From Chara braunii (taxonomy: Eukaryota > Streptophyta > Charophyceae > Charales > Characeae): 40,163 nt of DNA. The DNA lies in assembly GCA_003427395.1 (NCBI GenBank), contig BFEA01000658.1, positions 713,264-753,426 on the forward strand. The letters run 5' to 3'. Below, piece after piece: positions 1 to 9,539 of this stretch. Numbering within the stretch: the first letter of the stretch is position 1; every line of letters starts with the position of its first letter. The position numbers were made by a program, and so were the translations under genes. A model generated the notes under the pieces. That model did no database searches. It was not told the DNA's origin and saw only the letters and a program-made list of their open reading frames with translations.

Positions 1-45
1 CACACACACACACACACACACATGCGCGCACGCACATGCACACAC

Positions 46-105
<60 letters not shown>
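1..105. repeat. (CA)n microsatellite
   Basis: Almost pure CA dinucleotide with one GC-rich interruption near 23-45. It runs into the window edge, so its full length is unknown. Confidence 0.98.
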
Positions 106-107
106 TA

Positions 108-182
108 TAATAAGGAAACAATAAAGGAATGAAAAAAAAAAAACTATATATTTTTTTCCATTGCTTGATTGTTTCCTTATTA
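108..182. repeat. imperfect inverted repeat (hairpin)
   Basis: A 15-base arm at 108-122 is the exact reverse complement of 168-182. The pairing continues imperfectly inward through A-rich and T-rich runs, giving arms of roughly 30 bases around a short centre. It could be a small foldback element or a chance product of A/T-rich sequence. No coding content is visible. Confidence 0.6.
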
Positions 183-420
183 AAAATATATATATATATA
201 TATATTATATAAAAGTGAAGAATACAAGGAACTGCCAACCAAAAATCCCCCCCCCCAAAAAAACTTTTTTTTTAATTTATTTTTCAATTTCTCTTCTCAA
301 CCTTTTATGTTTTTTACTTTTTATAATTCTTTCACATTATCTTTTTCCAAAAAAAAAAAAAAAGGGTTTGCAGGGATTAAAAATCCCTACAACCCCATAC
401 ATATATATGGTAAATTCACG
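183..420. other. A/T-rich low-complexity stretch
   Basis: Holds a (TA)n tract near 186-210, a run of C near 247-255, T runs, and an A run near 350-363. I see no gene. Frames open here are products of homopolymers. Confidence 0.7.
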
Positions 421-439
421 TCTACGGCGCAGACGAGGC

Positions 440-1080
440 CAGCCGCGGATGCGGGCATATATGTGGCCGCCCTCCGAGCTCGACCCCGCGGACGCGTCCG
501 CAGGTGTTTCGTAGGCGCACACAAGCGCAGGCACGCATGAGCGGGATCGAGCTTCCCGCACGCGCACACATGCACAGGCTCGCACGAGCGGGATCTAGTT
601 CTGCGCGGCTCCACGCACACGCGCGAGGGCGCACACGAGCGGGACCTCCATAGCCACACGCACGGGTTAGACAACGTGCGGTCGGGGGGGCGCAATTGCG
701 CACTGCCCTTGCACACGGAGTCGACCGCACGTGCAACTGCACATTGTCCCCCCACACGCACTTGCGTGGACACTCGCGCGTGTAGCCGACGTGGTCGATC
801 TGAGGACCTGCACAGTTGCGCATACGCACGGGCACGTGTATGAATCGGGCAAAGCGCGGGGGGATCGAGCGCATTAGCGCGCGCACACGTGCGCAGCCGC
901 GATATGAGGGCGAGTAGCCGCGCACACCCTGCGTGGCCGGGATCAGGACAAAGGGTCGCACACACTCTCGCGCTCACGACGTGCAACTTGCGTGAATGGG
1001 ATTGGGGCGCGCAGCGGGAGCACGTGTACATTAACGGAGAGGTCGGGTGCAATAGCGCGTACACACACACACTCACGCAC
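440..1080. repeat. degenerate GC-rich minisatellite, block 1 (about 47-51 bp unit)
   Basis: The word GCGGGA recurs at 541, 588 and 639, each followed by similar GCGCACACG-rich sequence, which gives a unit of 47-51 bp. The repeat decays on both sides. Long open frames on both strands (for example 387-1076 minus, Cys/Arg/Ala-rich) follow from stop-poor GC repeats and are not credible genes. Composition and period resemble the block at 2050-2835. Confidence 0.6.
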
Positions 1081-2049
1081 TAGCGGTCACTTGCGCCCGC
1101 TTACGCGCACGTTGTTGGGCGGCTTCAGCCTTACGCCGACCTTTACTTCCTCGAGGATGACACTTCATGGGAACTGGAGTTGGTCAGTTTACCTGGCGGG
1201 ATCGCGAGCGACACCAAAGGATACAGTATCAAATTCACGTGACAAGAGTCGAGACCGAGGCGATCGGAGGCGACGGAAGACGGACGGGAACGAGGAGACC
1301 AGGCTTACCTTAAGTGCGGGGGCGATGGGGCAAACAAAAAGGGCTTTGGGCCTTTAAGGTGGACCCTCAGGGGAACTAATTGGCAATCGACACCAAGGCT
1401 CATCGTGGAGGTAGAACAAAGAAGGGATTGCTGCTCAAGCACACTTGGGGCCATGGCGCACGGCCCTAAGAAAAGGCCTAAAAGGGACCCGCGGGCCTAA
1501 GGCGGGGAAAAGGGCCATAGAATTATCAATTCCGGGGTTCGGCCTGCAAAATTCTAAAAGACCCAGTACCTCTCTTGTGGGGGCCACGGGAAGGCAGGCC
1601 CGGACCTAGGTTCGGGAGGAGGCCCGGTACTAGGGCGCTGCAAAAGGCCTTGTTCCCGATGAAAAGGCCTTTTTCGCTGAAAATCTTTTACGGACTCAAA
1701 CAGGCCCAGGTACAGGCTCGGGAAAGCCACGGTATCGGGGTATGAAGTTCTCGACTCTAGCGACACATCAGGCTGCTGGAGCCTCATGGAGGTGGGCCCA
1801 ACAAACTTTATAAGCCCAACTGGGCCCAAGGGTGGGCACTTCGGACATGCGCACCTACTACGGATGCTCGGGACTTCTCACTTGCGCACGTGCAGGCGCA
1901 CAAGAGGAGCTTGGGAGAACACTTGGGAGAAACGCAATTACAGGCGCACGAGCGGAGGAGACGCAAGAGAGGTGCATGCACCAACGGAGGAGCGACTTGC
2001 GAAGAGGGATGCTCGAAGGGGGGGGAGTCACACACGCGCGCTATAGCGA
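1081..2049. other. GC-rich stretch without a recognisable gene
   Basis: This separates the two minisatellite blocks. It contains scattered AAGGCC and GGGCC words (for example near 1440-1510 and 1640-1670) but no repeat period I can defend and no domain. A perfect splice-donor-like CAG|GTAAGT sits at 2054-2062 with nothing to pair it with. Confidence 0.5.
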
Positions 2050-2835
2050 GTGACAGGTAAGTGATTACGCTCGCTCTCGAACAGCGGGCTGACGGCCGAG
2101 GGCTACTAGCACGGATTGGACAACGCGCGCACGCTCGCCGGGGCGCGCACACAGGAAGTCGTGCGCACTGTTGGGAAAGGGTGCAATGTTGGGGGCGGGC
2201 GTGCGAAACCGCGCGCAGTCGGGATAGAACACGGGAAGCCGCGCGCTCTGTTGAGAATGAGCGCGGGAAGCCACACGCACTTGCGTGCACGGGAGCACAG
2301 TCGGGATCGGACGCACGAAGACGAGCGCACATGCGCGGAGCCTCGCACAATCGTGCACACTAGGGGGAAGCGCGGGTGCATACGTGAGGCCGCACTCATT
2401 TACGCGCATCAGGGGAATGCGAGCACGCACGTGGAGCCGCGCACAGTCGCGCGCACCAGGGGAAAGCGCGAGTGCACGCGCGGTGCCGCGCTCGTTTGCG
2501 CACATCGGGGGGAGCGGGAGTGCACGCGCGGGGCTGCACTCATTTGCGCACATCAGGGGAGTGCGAGCACGCGCACGGAGCCGCGCACAATCGCGCGCAC
2601 CAGGGGGAAACGCAAGTGCACGCGCGGGGCCTCACTCATTTGCGCACATCAGGAGAAGCATGCGCACATGTGCGGAGTTGCGCTCGATCGTGTGCCTTAG
2701 CAGGGGGCTCCGTGCTCAAACGTGCACACTCGCGAGCTCGCACACTGTCGTGCAGACCAGGGTAAGTGCGCGCACAGTCGTGCACATCAGGGGAAAGTCG
2801 TGCGCACCTGCGTGGAGCTGCGCTCAATCGCACGC
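2050..2835. repeat. degenerate GC-rich minisatellite, block 2 (about 48 bp unit)
   Basis: The anchor word AGGGG (or a close variant) begins at 2362, 2411, 2458, 2507, 2555, 2602 and 2651, so successive units are 49, 47, 49, 48, 47 and 49 bp. It then becomes irregular (2702, 2759, 2789). Two monomer types occur, preceded by ATC or ACC. The units are diverged in sequence but steady in length, as expected of an old tandem array. Open frames on both strands here are repeat translations. Confidence 0.85.
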
Positions 2836-2989
2836 CTTAACGGGTCGGGCTGCATGCCCAAACGCATACACGCTCGCACCGATGAGGAGGCCTGCTCAGT
2901 CGAAGAGGGCCTAAGCAGGGACACACCGCACGCCGTTGTGTACAACTACGAGGAAAGGCGGGATTTGAACTTGAGCCGGGGCTGTCAGA

Positions 2990-3560
2990 TCTCAGGGAAC
3001 CAAGGCCAGCTGGAACTCGAACAGGGACTAGGAGATCTCTGCAAACTGGGACTTTGGACAAAGGTTCGGGACACGGGGCATATACTGAACGAATCGGGCC
3101 ATTTTAAAACAGTCAGGGGCTCGCACGGGACTTTATCAGCCAGGACTTTGGATCAGGTCGGGATCTCGAGGACACCAGGCCTTTGGACACCAGTCGGAAC
3201 TTCGGGCCCCTAATCGGGACTTTGGGCACCGAAAATTGCCACGCAGTCAGGGTGCTGCGCTCGAAATTGCATGTTCGGCCGTTGGGGAGAGGTGGCACAT
3301 CCGTTTGAATGAGGCTCCCGAACTTTAAATGGAGCGGTGACATGGGATGCAACTGGGACTTCGGGGGACCGTGACTTTGGGCAGAACCAGGATTCTACGT
3401 GGGACCGGGACTTCGGACGGGTCCGAGACTCGGAACGAAACTGCGACTTTGGACGAAACAGGTTTTGGACGGGCTGGGATTTGGGTGAGCTTGGGACATG
3501 TGTTCGGGGCGGGCTACCTGACCTCGAATCCGGGGTGAAAACTTTGGACTATTACGGTTG
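2990..3560. repeat. array of GGGACTTTGG-type words
   Basis: Variants of GGGACTTTGGAC occur about a dozen times (for example near 3050, 3143, 3176, 3214, 3354, 3370, 3405, 3442 and 3540) at uneven spacings of roughly 15-60 bases, with a gap near 3240-3340. It is a very degraded short tandem repeat. No coding domain is visible. Confidence 0.55.
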
Positions 3561-4354
3561 TCTAAGGGCCTCCGGAGTTCGGCCGGGATACCGGATTCAG
3601 ACAAGGGTTATGAGCAAGACTGGTGCCCATGGTCAAGCTTGATCTGGAACTATGGCCCAGTGGGCCCGAGAATCTAACTTCGATACGGAGAGTTCGAGCA
3701 CAATTCCTTGGGATCAGCGAACACGTTACCGACGTCACCCCATTGGGCGGAGAATCCATCCTAGACTGTTAGTGAGATCGGTCGGGACTCAAACTGATTT
3801 TTCTATTTTGGACGTGGGATCTATTTCTGGAACTAGGACTAACGCAGAGGACCCTATTATTATAGACTAAATGGAAATACATATATTGTTTTTGCCGAGT
3901 GCTGGTTTGTGAGTCTCTCACATCGATTTCAGTGGTCACTGTGTGGATCTGGACTAACTATGTTTCTTGCAGGTTACAGGAGCCCCAACCAACTTTTCCG
4001 TGAATGACAGACACGACGTGGGGTATAGAGTTCGGTTCGGTGTGCCAACACAACACTTCTTCTGGTCGACAACATACCCCGTCCAGGCGGGTTGGGGCTC
4101 GCGAGAGAAACAGGGACATCGGGACCACAACTTGAGCGCGGATCGGGACTCCGTACGTGGATCGGGACCTCGGGATGAACAAACGAATGGGAGATCGAGA
4201 CTGTGAGGGCTAGAGCCGTGGTTTATTGGTCGAGACAAGGTCTTGGACCGGGCAGGAACCATCTCGGATCGGGCCAGAAAGCTCGGACCAGACGGAACGC
4301 TTTGGATCAAGCTCGTGATAAGGCGCCCAGGCTGAGCGAATTAGGGCACTCGGA
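3561..4354. other. stretch without a recognisable gene
   Basis: Mixed-composition sequence with scattered GGGAC words continuing to about 4290. A pyrimidine-rich TTTCTTGCAG|GTTACAGG at 3962-3977 resembles a 3' splice acceptor, but no frame supports an exon. Confidence 0.45.
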
Positions 4355-4501
4355 GCATGTATTGGTATCCACTGTACGCGTGCTTCTGCCAAGCTCAGTC
4401 TTGCTTGTTCGTTCTTGGCACGAGCAAGCCACACATCGTTCTCGTGGCATTCGGCCCCGCCACTGTGGGTCCACACTGACGGCGAGCTCACGTTTTGCCA
4501 G

Positions 4502-4504
<3 letters not shown>

Positions 4505-4580
<76 letters not shown>
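4505..4580. repeat. (CT)n microsatellite ending in a splice-acceptor-like sequence
   Basis: About 38 CT units followed directly by GTTACTGCAG|G. The same arrangement recurs in copy B at 23551-23630 and 24060-24144. A CT run followed by a CAG resembles a polypyrimidine tract with a 3' splice site. On the minus strand it reads as a Glu-Arg run inside an open frame. Confidence 0.9.
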
Positions 4581-4583
<3 letters not shown>

Positions 4584-4589
4584 ACTGCA

Positions 4590-5215
4590 GGCAGGCCCAC
4601 TTCCCTCTCTCTCATAGTCTTCACTCTCTTTTTTTTTCTCTCTCTCGTCACCACGTAACTCTTCGCCTCCTGCTCCGAAAACCTCTCTCTCGGGCGTTGA
4701 CTTCTGAGTGTTTTGCCGCCTAGCGGGCTTGGTCCCTTCTTCGTCGCGAATTGGCCTCTGGGCCACTCTCCACAAGTTTTGCAGGTGGGTGGTCCTGCTG
4801 CCACTGGTCCAGTCCATGCCAGGACGGTCTCGGCCTCTAGGTCGCTCGCGTCGCTCTCCGCCTCTTTGTCGCGGCCTAGGTGCTGCTGCTCCCGCTCTGC
4901 CGTGTCCGTCGAGGTCTCTCCCTCCAAGTACGAGACAGTCACCTTGATTTCATCAGTAACCCCGTCTCGTCTACACCTCCTGTTGGCTCGGTCCTTTGCC
5001 TCCGTGATGGCCGCGTGCAATCCCTGGTCCGCTCTCATTTCTTTCTCTTTCCCTCCTTCCACATTTATTTTTAGCCCAAACTCCTAAATTCCTAATTGCA
5101 GCGGCTGTAATCCAGGACAACGGTCACCATTGGGCCTTCTCCCGACATTCACTCCCACCTCCAGAGGAACTGGAGGTACCTTGGCCTGTACCCATATAAA
5201 TCGTTGTTGCGCACC
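4590..5215 (-). pseudogene. unrecognised protein-coding remnant, copy A
   Basis: The minus-strand frame shares with copy B (25600-26109) a long stretch of similar protein, including KDRANRRCRRDGVTDEIKV, VSYLEGETSTDT and SDASDLEAET. That suggests the frame was once constrained. The upstream part, which in copy B reads NDLYGYRPRYLQFLWRWE, is present here too but broken by stops (one follows FLWRWE; another lies near 5098). The C-terminal part contains CKTCGEWPRGQF and runs into the Glu-Arg repeat made by the microsatellite. I do not recognise the family. A transposon-associated ORF is possible because the segment is repeated. Confidence 0.4.
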
Positions 5216-5639
5216 ATAATCGAGCCTTTCAGGCCGTACACGGTACTAGGATGACAACTTCGAAACAACCAAAACTAAATGCTCAAGGCATGCGCACGCA
5301 GACAAACTCACGTGCACACCTCACTGCTCGATCCTCCCTCCTCAACTCACCCGTGCTAGGCGTAACGGGGTTGCCTAAGTCCGAGTAGCCAATGCTTGCC
5401 TCCTGCACTTTTTATAGGTTCGTCGCAACGCGCGACCCCCGTGCTCTAAGCAAGAGATTTCGGGTAACTTTCAGAGTCCAATATTTTAAATATCTGTAAA
5501 TTTGAAAAATAATAAAATAAGATAAAATAAGTAAACAAAAGATGAAAACGAGAGGTCAAACCTCGACGGTCGTAACACCAGAGGCCCACTTCGCTCTCAG
5601 TTATTGGTCCTGTCATCTCTTGTATGAAACGATAGCACA

Positions 5640-5956
5640 TTCGTCATAATGGTCTCATAACGGGATACTGACGGACGCTTCCCTCTCCTCATATCATGCC
5701 GTTGGTTTACCCCTGATGGGTACCTGTGTTCGATGGCAAGGAGGGGGCTTATGACCTTTCGCAGGAGGTGATAAGCCTCCTACCAATGCGGGCGCGGGTT
5801 GCCCCTGTTTTGGGGTCCTATCTCAGGGTGCTTGACAATCACTTCTGCGACACAATAGAGCACGAGAGGTTAATCGGCCTGGGCCGCCAGTTCGCTATCA
5901 TGGTTCATAAACGAACCGTTGGTTCCCCGCAAAATGGCAGAGGGAAAATTAGATAG
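5640..5956. other. frames conserved between the duplicated segments, direction unclear
   Basis: On the plus strand 5726-5956 reads FDGKEGAYDLSQEVISLLP and later IEHERLIGLGRQ. The copy B equivalent (26619-26807) keeps the same frame with conservative changes. The minus strand is also open in copy B (26506-26688). Since both strands stay open in a recent duplicate, conservation alone cannot give the coding strand. No known domain recognised. Beyond it (5957-6606) I see only low-complexity A/T sequence and the CTGCAG-containing tail shared with copy B. Confidence 0.25.
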
Positions 5957-6841
5957 GAAAAAGAGATAATAATAATAACGATAATAGCTAAAAAAAATAG
6001 GGGGGAGAAAGAAAAAGACATAGCAGCATTGCCATTCAAGACCACTAGTTAGCCCCAGACAAAATCGACTAGTTAAATCAGGGTGCAGATCCGACACCTG
6101 ATTTTCCTCATTGTGTATTTTTCCTTTCCTTTTCGTTTTCTTTGTTTCTTCTTACTCTGATCGCGACTGCCCTCCATACTCATCCCATAACTTCGACAAG
6201 GGGGAACTCGGCGCGCAGTAGAAAAGATCGCGCCGGTCTTACTTCCTCCGCGTCCTTGGGCGAGCCCGACGACTACCACGACCACAGGCCGGTTATGCTC
6301 TGCTGTACTGCAGGGCGCCGAGCCTACGTGGACCAATGGAAAGCCCAGTGGCGCCCACCCCCCCCCCCTTCCTTTTTGCCAATGCGTGCGTCAACTGAAC
6401 CAGCCTCGCAACAAGACCAGAAAGTCGCCGAGTTCCTCTGATAATCCACAACAAAAATATATAAATAGACGCTTGGTATGCTGCGAAGGTTCGTGGACTA
6501 GGAGCGGGCTTGTCATGAGATCCTAGCAAGGAGCCAACACACAGTAGGGCTTATGAGTAGGCATCTGGCACGCAGCGGAGCGCCAGAACACCGCGCCCTC
6601 CGACACAATACCAAACCACCACCCAATGTCCCCGCTTGGCCCAGAACGCAGCAGTTGAACAATATAAAATAGTGCGAATCAAAAAAAAATTCACTCAATA
6701 TTACTGTAGCCCATTGTAGAGCTCTTTATCGCAACTTTACTCTAGTCGTCAGCCTTCATTTTGTCGTGGCACGTAACACACTTTTCTCTCATCCCATCAC
6801 GTAGGTGTTGCGCGTGGCTCGTGCAATCGCTCTCTTCTCTC

Positions 6842-6849
6842 CCTAAATA
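6842..6849 (+). promoter_or_regulatory. possible TATA-like element
   Basis: CCTAAATAGC stands about 30 bases before a pyrimidine-rich initiator-like TCTCAGTC (6873-6880) and about 60 bases before the RGG-box frame at 6907. Weak motif; it matters only if the two-exon gene below is real. Confidence 0.25.
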
Positions 6850-6906
6850 GCGCGCCCCCTTTCGCAGTGTTCTCTCAGTCTCAACCTCCATAACCACACG
6901 TGCACC

Positions 6907-7204
6907 TTGTCTGAGGCGCGTCGAGGACAGGGAAGAGGAAGAGGTGGTAGAGGTGGGAAGCCTCTAGAGGAGCCAGCACCACGTGCTAAACGACACATTA
7001 GCTCGGAGGAGGAGGAAGAAGAGAGGTATGGGTATGCGACCCACTCGAGGGTCTACCCACCCCACTCATTCCCCGGGTGGTATGAGAGAACTCCATCCCC
7101 AACGAGGATGGAATATTACCAGAAGAAGTATGAGGCCCGCTACAACGCCCCCAATACTTCCTCCCCTCCATGTTCCCCTAGGGCGCCTACCACCCCCGCG
7201 ACAA
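6907..7204 (+). CDS. possible first exon of an RGG-box protein (start codon apparently lost)
   Basis: The frame opens with TTG-TCT-GAG and reads (L)SEARRGQGRGRGGRGG, then an acidic stretch SSEEEEEERYGYA, then EYYQKKYEARYNAP and a Ser/Pro/Thr-rich end. An RGG box followed by an acidic segment is typical of RNA-binding proteins and also of some retrotransposon Gag N-termini. A natural start would be ATG-TCT-GAG, so an ATG to TTG change is likely. The frame has no upstream ATG before the TAA at 6844. The exon would end at 7204 before GTAAGG. A stop-free continuation through 7205-7377 also exists but turns hydrophobic and unlike the exon. Function unknown. Confidence 0.35.
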
Positions 7205-7600
7205 GTAAGGCGTTAGTGCTTATACCTTCACCCTTTGTCCCATGCGTGGCTCCCTCTTTGCCCAACTCAATAACTGCACTCTCTACTGCATTTTTTCTTC
7301 TTGCTTTGCTTCAAATAAAGTTCATGGTTATCTTTTACATCTTGCATAAGCATGAGGTCCTTTCCCTGGACTTCTGAGTTTTTCTTTTCCTTAATTTTTC
7401 AGTCCATTTCAGATCTCATAACGTCCCTGGCTTAAGAGTTAAAATACCTTTAGGCCGGGGATGCAGGTTCCTCGTGAACCAGGCCGCTCTGTCGGCCACC
7501 AACCAAAATTTAAGAAGAATTACTTATCTGTTTCCTTATTTGCAATTGGCTTTAACTTTTTACTGTATGAAAACCTGAATTTTCTCTTTGACCTTTTCAG

Positions 7601-7698
7601 TGGAGAAGTCACCTCGATTCTCATTTCTGATAATGTTTCCAGGAATACCGTCAATCTGGAGTTGGCACTGTGGAGACTCGCTGTCAGCAGTATCAAGG
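7601..7698 (+). CDS. possible second exon, 98 bases
   Basis: Preceded by a good acceptor (TTTCTCTTTGACCTTTTCAG ending at 7600) and followed by a donor (AAGG|GTAAGG, 7699). Joining 7204 to 7601 keeps the exon 1 frame open across all 98 bases (it begins MEKSPRFSFLIMFPG) and ends in phase 0. The implied intron (7205-7600, 396 bases) is GT-AG. No third exon is obvious, because the next 200 bases are a tandem repeat that recopies this donor region. The alternative is chance splice-like words. Confidence 0.3.
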
Positions 7699-7699
7699 G

Positions 7700-7915
7700 T
7701 AAGGCATACCAAACCCTTTTTCTATTCTCTGGCCCTAAGTGAGATGTCTTCTTAACCTCTCAAGCAACTAGGGGGGAAATACCAAACCCCATTCTCTTTC
7801 TTTGGTCCGAGAGAGGTGTGTTCAGAAATTTCTCAGGCAAACAAAGGGGGATACCAAACCCCTTTATTTTTCTCTGGCCTGGGAGCTCAGACGACCTGCA
7901 TAAACTTGCAAAACA
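7700..7915 (+). repeat. tandem repeat, about 72 bp, three copies
   Basis: ATACCAAACCC recurs at 7706, 7779 and 7851 (spacing 73 and 72), each followed by a CT-rich stretch and TCTGGCC or TTGGTCC. The copies are diverged. Confidence 0.85.
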
Positions 7916-8776
7916 GCGAGTTTCATAAACCACCAAGCATGACCCCAACATGCAAATCCTTTGACAAGCAACCACCACACAACAACCAAATAAGAATAAA
8001 TAAAATAAAACAAAGTAAAAACCCATAATAAAATACGAGTAACATAAACAACTCTTCATACCCAAGAGTTATTGATTGCCTTGGTTTTGGCCCACCAATG
8101 GCCAGGAGTGACAGACCTCCCGTCAGTCTGACATTCGGCCCGCCTCAGGCTAGGACCAATCAAACCATTTGTCTTGACGACCCTTCTAACATATCTCCAG
8201 GTTAGGACCACCATACCCACTACTTGAGTATGGTGACCCTTTGCAACTTTCGCCAGGACATCCAGACTATAGCGGGTTTGGTCACCCTATGACATTAAAC
8301 CTCCCGTCAGTTCAACTGTCCCGTATCTGGATTTGACCACTGTGGTCGAGGCCCGGCTCACCCACCAGTTTTTGGTCTAGGGTGCTGGTTGCCCCACCCA
8401 AATTTTTTAATGTGGGACCCCACTGGATTGCATCCTCTAATTGCGGCAGGGTTCCAGCTGACCCCTCTTGACCTCACAGGCCAAACTCCCTGAGTCTTAG
8501 CCTCAGTCAACTACAGAATTCGACACTCTCGTCGAGGACCTGTTGACCCCACCAGATTGCAACCTACTACGGTAAGGTTCTGGCTGGCCCGGACAATTAA
8601 TGTATCTTTAGGTTAGAGAAGAAAACCCCAGGCACAAACAGTCAAACAAACATTTTATGCCCACAGTCAGACAACTCATGCCCCAGATAACAGAACAAAC
8701 ATTTCTCAAGGGGATGCCCCTTCAGTCCCAAGAGTCACTAAACAACAACAACCAACAGTCGACAATGCACCTCCTA
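7916..8776. other. non-coding stretch with short repeated words
   Basis: No gene seen. CCTCCCGTCAG occurs near 8117 and 8292, and again in the tandem repeat near 8859. A unit beginning GACCCCAC at 8416 recurs at 8545 (129 bases apart) with similar following sequence. A/T-rich near 7990-8040. Confidence 0.5.
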
Positions 8777-8931
8777 GAGACCTCCGTTCAACCTCAGGAA
8801 ATGCGAAGTGCTGATCTCAGAGAGGTCCCTTCCCTCATCTGAGAATACTCCTAAGAGACCTCCCGTCAGCCTTAAGGAACCATAGAGATACTAACCTGAG
8901 AGAGGTCCTTTTTCTCATCTGGGATAAAAGA
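8777..8931 (+). repeat. tandem repeat, 78 bp, two copies
   Basis: GAGACCTCC begins at 8777 and 8855. Both copies continue through GAGAGGTCC and CTCATCTG(A/G)GA. Confidence 0.8.
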
Positions 8932-9125
8932 TAGGCAACTTAGTCAAGAAACACGAAGTCCCCAGGCTGACAACTCTCTGGTCAAGTGAGGCTGAACTTC
9001 TTTATGCCTATCTTTCTTGATAGCTCTCTTAGATAAGCAACTCAGTCAAAAAACACTAAGTCTTTCTACTGACAACTCTCTAATCAGGTAGAGCTGAACT
9101 TCTTTATGCCTGTCAGATTTTCTCT
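8930..9125 (+). repeat. tandem repeat, 102 bp, two copies
   Basis: GATA(G/A)GCAACT begins at 8930 and 9032. Both copies include GACAACTCTCT and the exact word GCTGAACTTCTTTATGCCT. They directly abut the 78-bp pair. Confidence 0.85.
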
Positions 9126-9539
9126 TCATCACGAGATTAATACTGGTTCCCCTTTGACGTGCCGCAACCACGAGTTCTTTGAACTTAATATTGCATCAAC
9201 TGCATTTTACAATTGTTCCCCACTTAAGGATTTGACACCCGTGGATCGATTGTGGTTCTGCATTCATAACTCTCTAATCTCATTTATTTCATCGCTTATA
9301 AAAATAATAAGATCCGTTCAGGTGCAGAAACGAATATAGATCATCTGAAATTCTCTCTTAGGTCTCTCGTGTCGGAATTTAACATGCTGAAAATTGAATG
9401 TTGAATTGACAATGTAAGAGTAGTCAGTATCTGTTGAAGTTTTTGTCTCTGCAGTGTCTCTCTGTCTTACCTCATTTCTCTCAGTTTTCAGAAGCAACTC
9501 TCTTATCGGATGATTGACTTTTCTTTCCTTCTTTTGTGA
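9126..9539. other. 3' flank of retroelement 1 pol
   Basis: No gene. On the minus strand this follows the end of the integrase frame, so the polypurine tract and 3' LTR should lie here. Purine-rich AAGTGGGGAAC (minus, near 9220) and AAAGGGGAACC (minus, near 9150) are possible polypurine tracts. I could not match any sequence here to the putative 5' LTR. Confidence 0.35.

Larger units (their letters stand above)
4355..6606 (+). repeat. dispersed duplicated segment, copy A (2.25 kb)
   Basis: Nearly the whole stretch, from GCATGTATTGGT at 4355 to CGACAC at 6606, reappears in the same order and orientation at 23387-28458. Copy B is interrupted by two extra blocks. Differences are scattered substitutions and small indels, by eye roughly one base in ten. 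Shared landmarks include the CT microsatellite, the tract from CTTGGTCCCTTCT, the AATAATAAAATAAGATAAAATAAG tract near 5505-5530 and GGTGCAGATC at 6082. I see no target duplication or terminal repeat, so it could be part of a longer transposon family or a segmental duplication. Confidence 0.9.

Noticed and set aside
387-1076. Long open frames on both strands in the GC-rich 5' part, up to 229 codons
   Set aside because: They follow from stop-poor GC repeat sequence, overlap in several frames, and translate to Cys/Arg/Ala-rich low-complexity protein with the repeat period.
2054-2062. Perfect donor CAG|GTAAGT
   Set aside because: No exon frame upstream and no acceptor downstream that keeps a frame; lies in a repeat.
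2050-2835. CRISPR-like array (regular spacing near 48 bases)
   Set aside because: Whole units are similar, without the conserved-repeat and unique-spacer split, and the setting is eukaryotic. It is a minisatellite.
2065-2914. Open frames of 160-209 codons on both strands at 2065-2914
   Set aside because: They are translations of the 48-bp minisatellite.
2960-2985. tRNA-like GGGATTTGAACTTGAGC word
   Set aside because: No box A partner at correct spacing and no cloverleaf.
4307-4600. Glu-Arg repeat protein on the minus strand over the CT tract
   Set aside because: It is a microsatellite translation and appears in several frames.
9106-9339. Plus-strand 77-codon frame at 9106-9339
   Set aside because: It overlaps the end of the 102-bp repeat and lacks domain or splice support.
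6600-9539. 3' LTR of retroelement 1 matching 18521-18962
   Set aside because: I compared the putative LTR by eye with this region and found no similar stretch. It may be lost, beyond a boundary, or the LTR call may be wrong.
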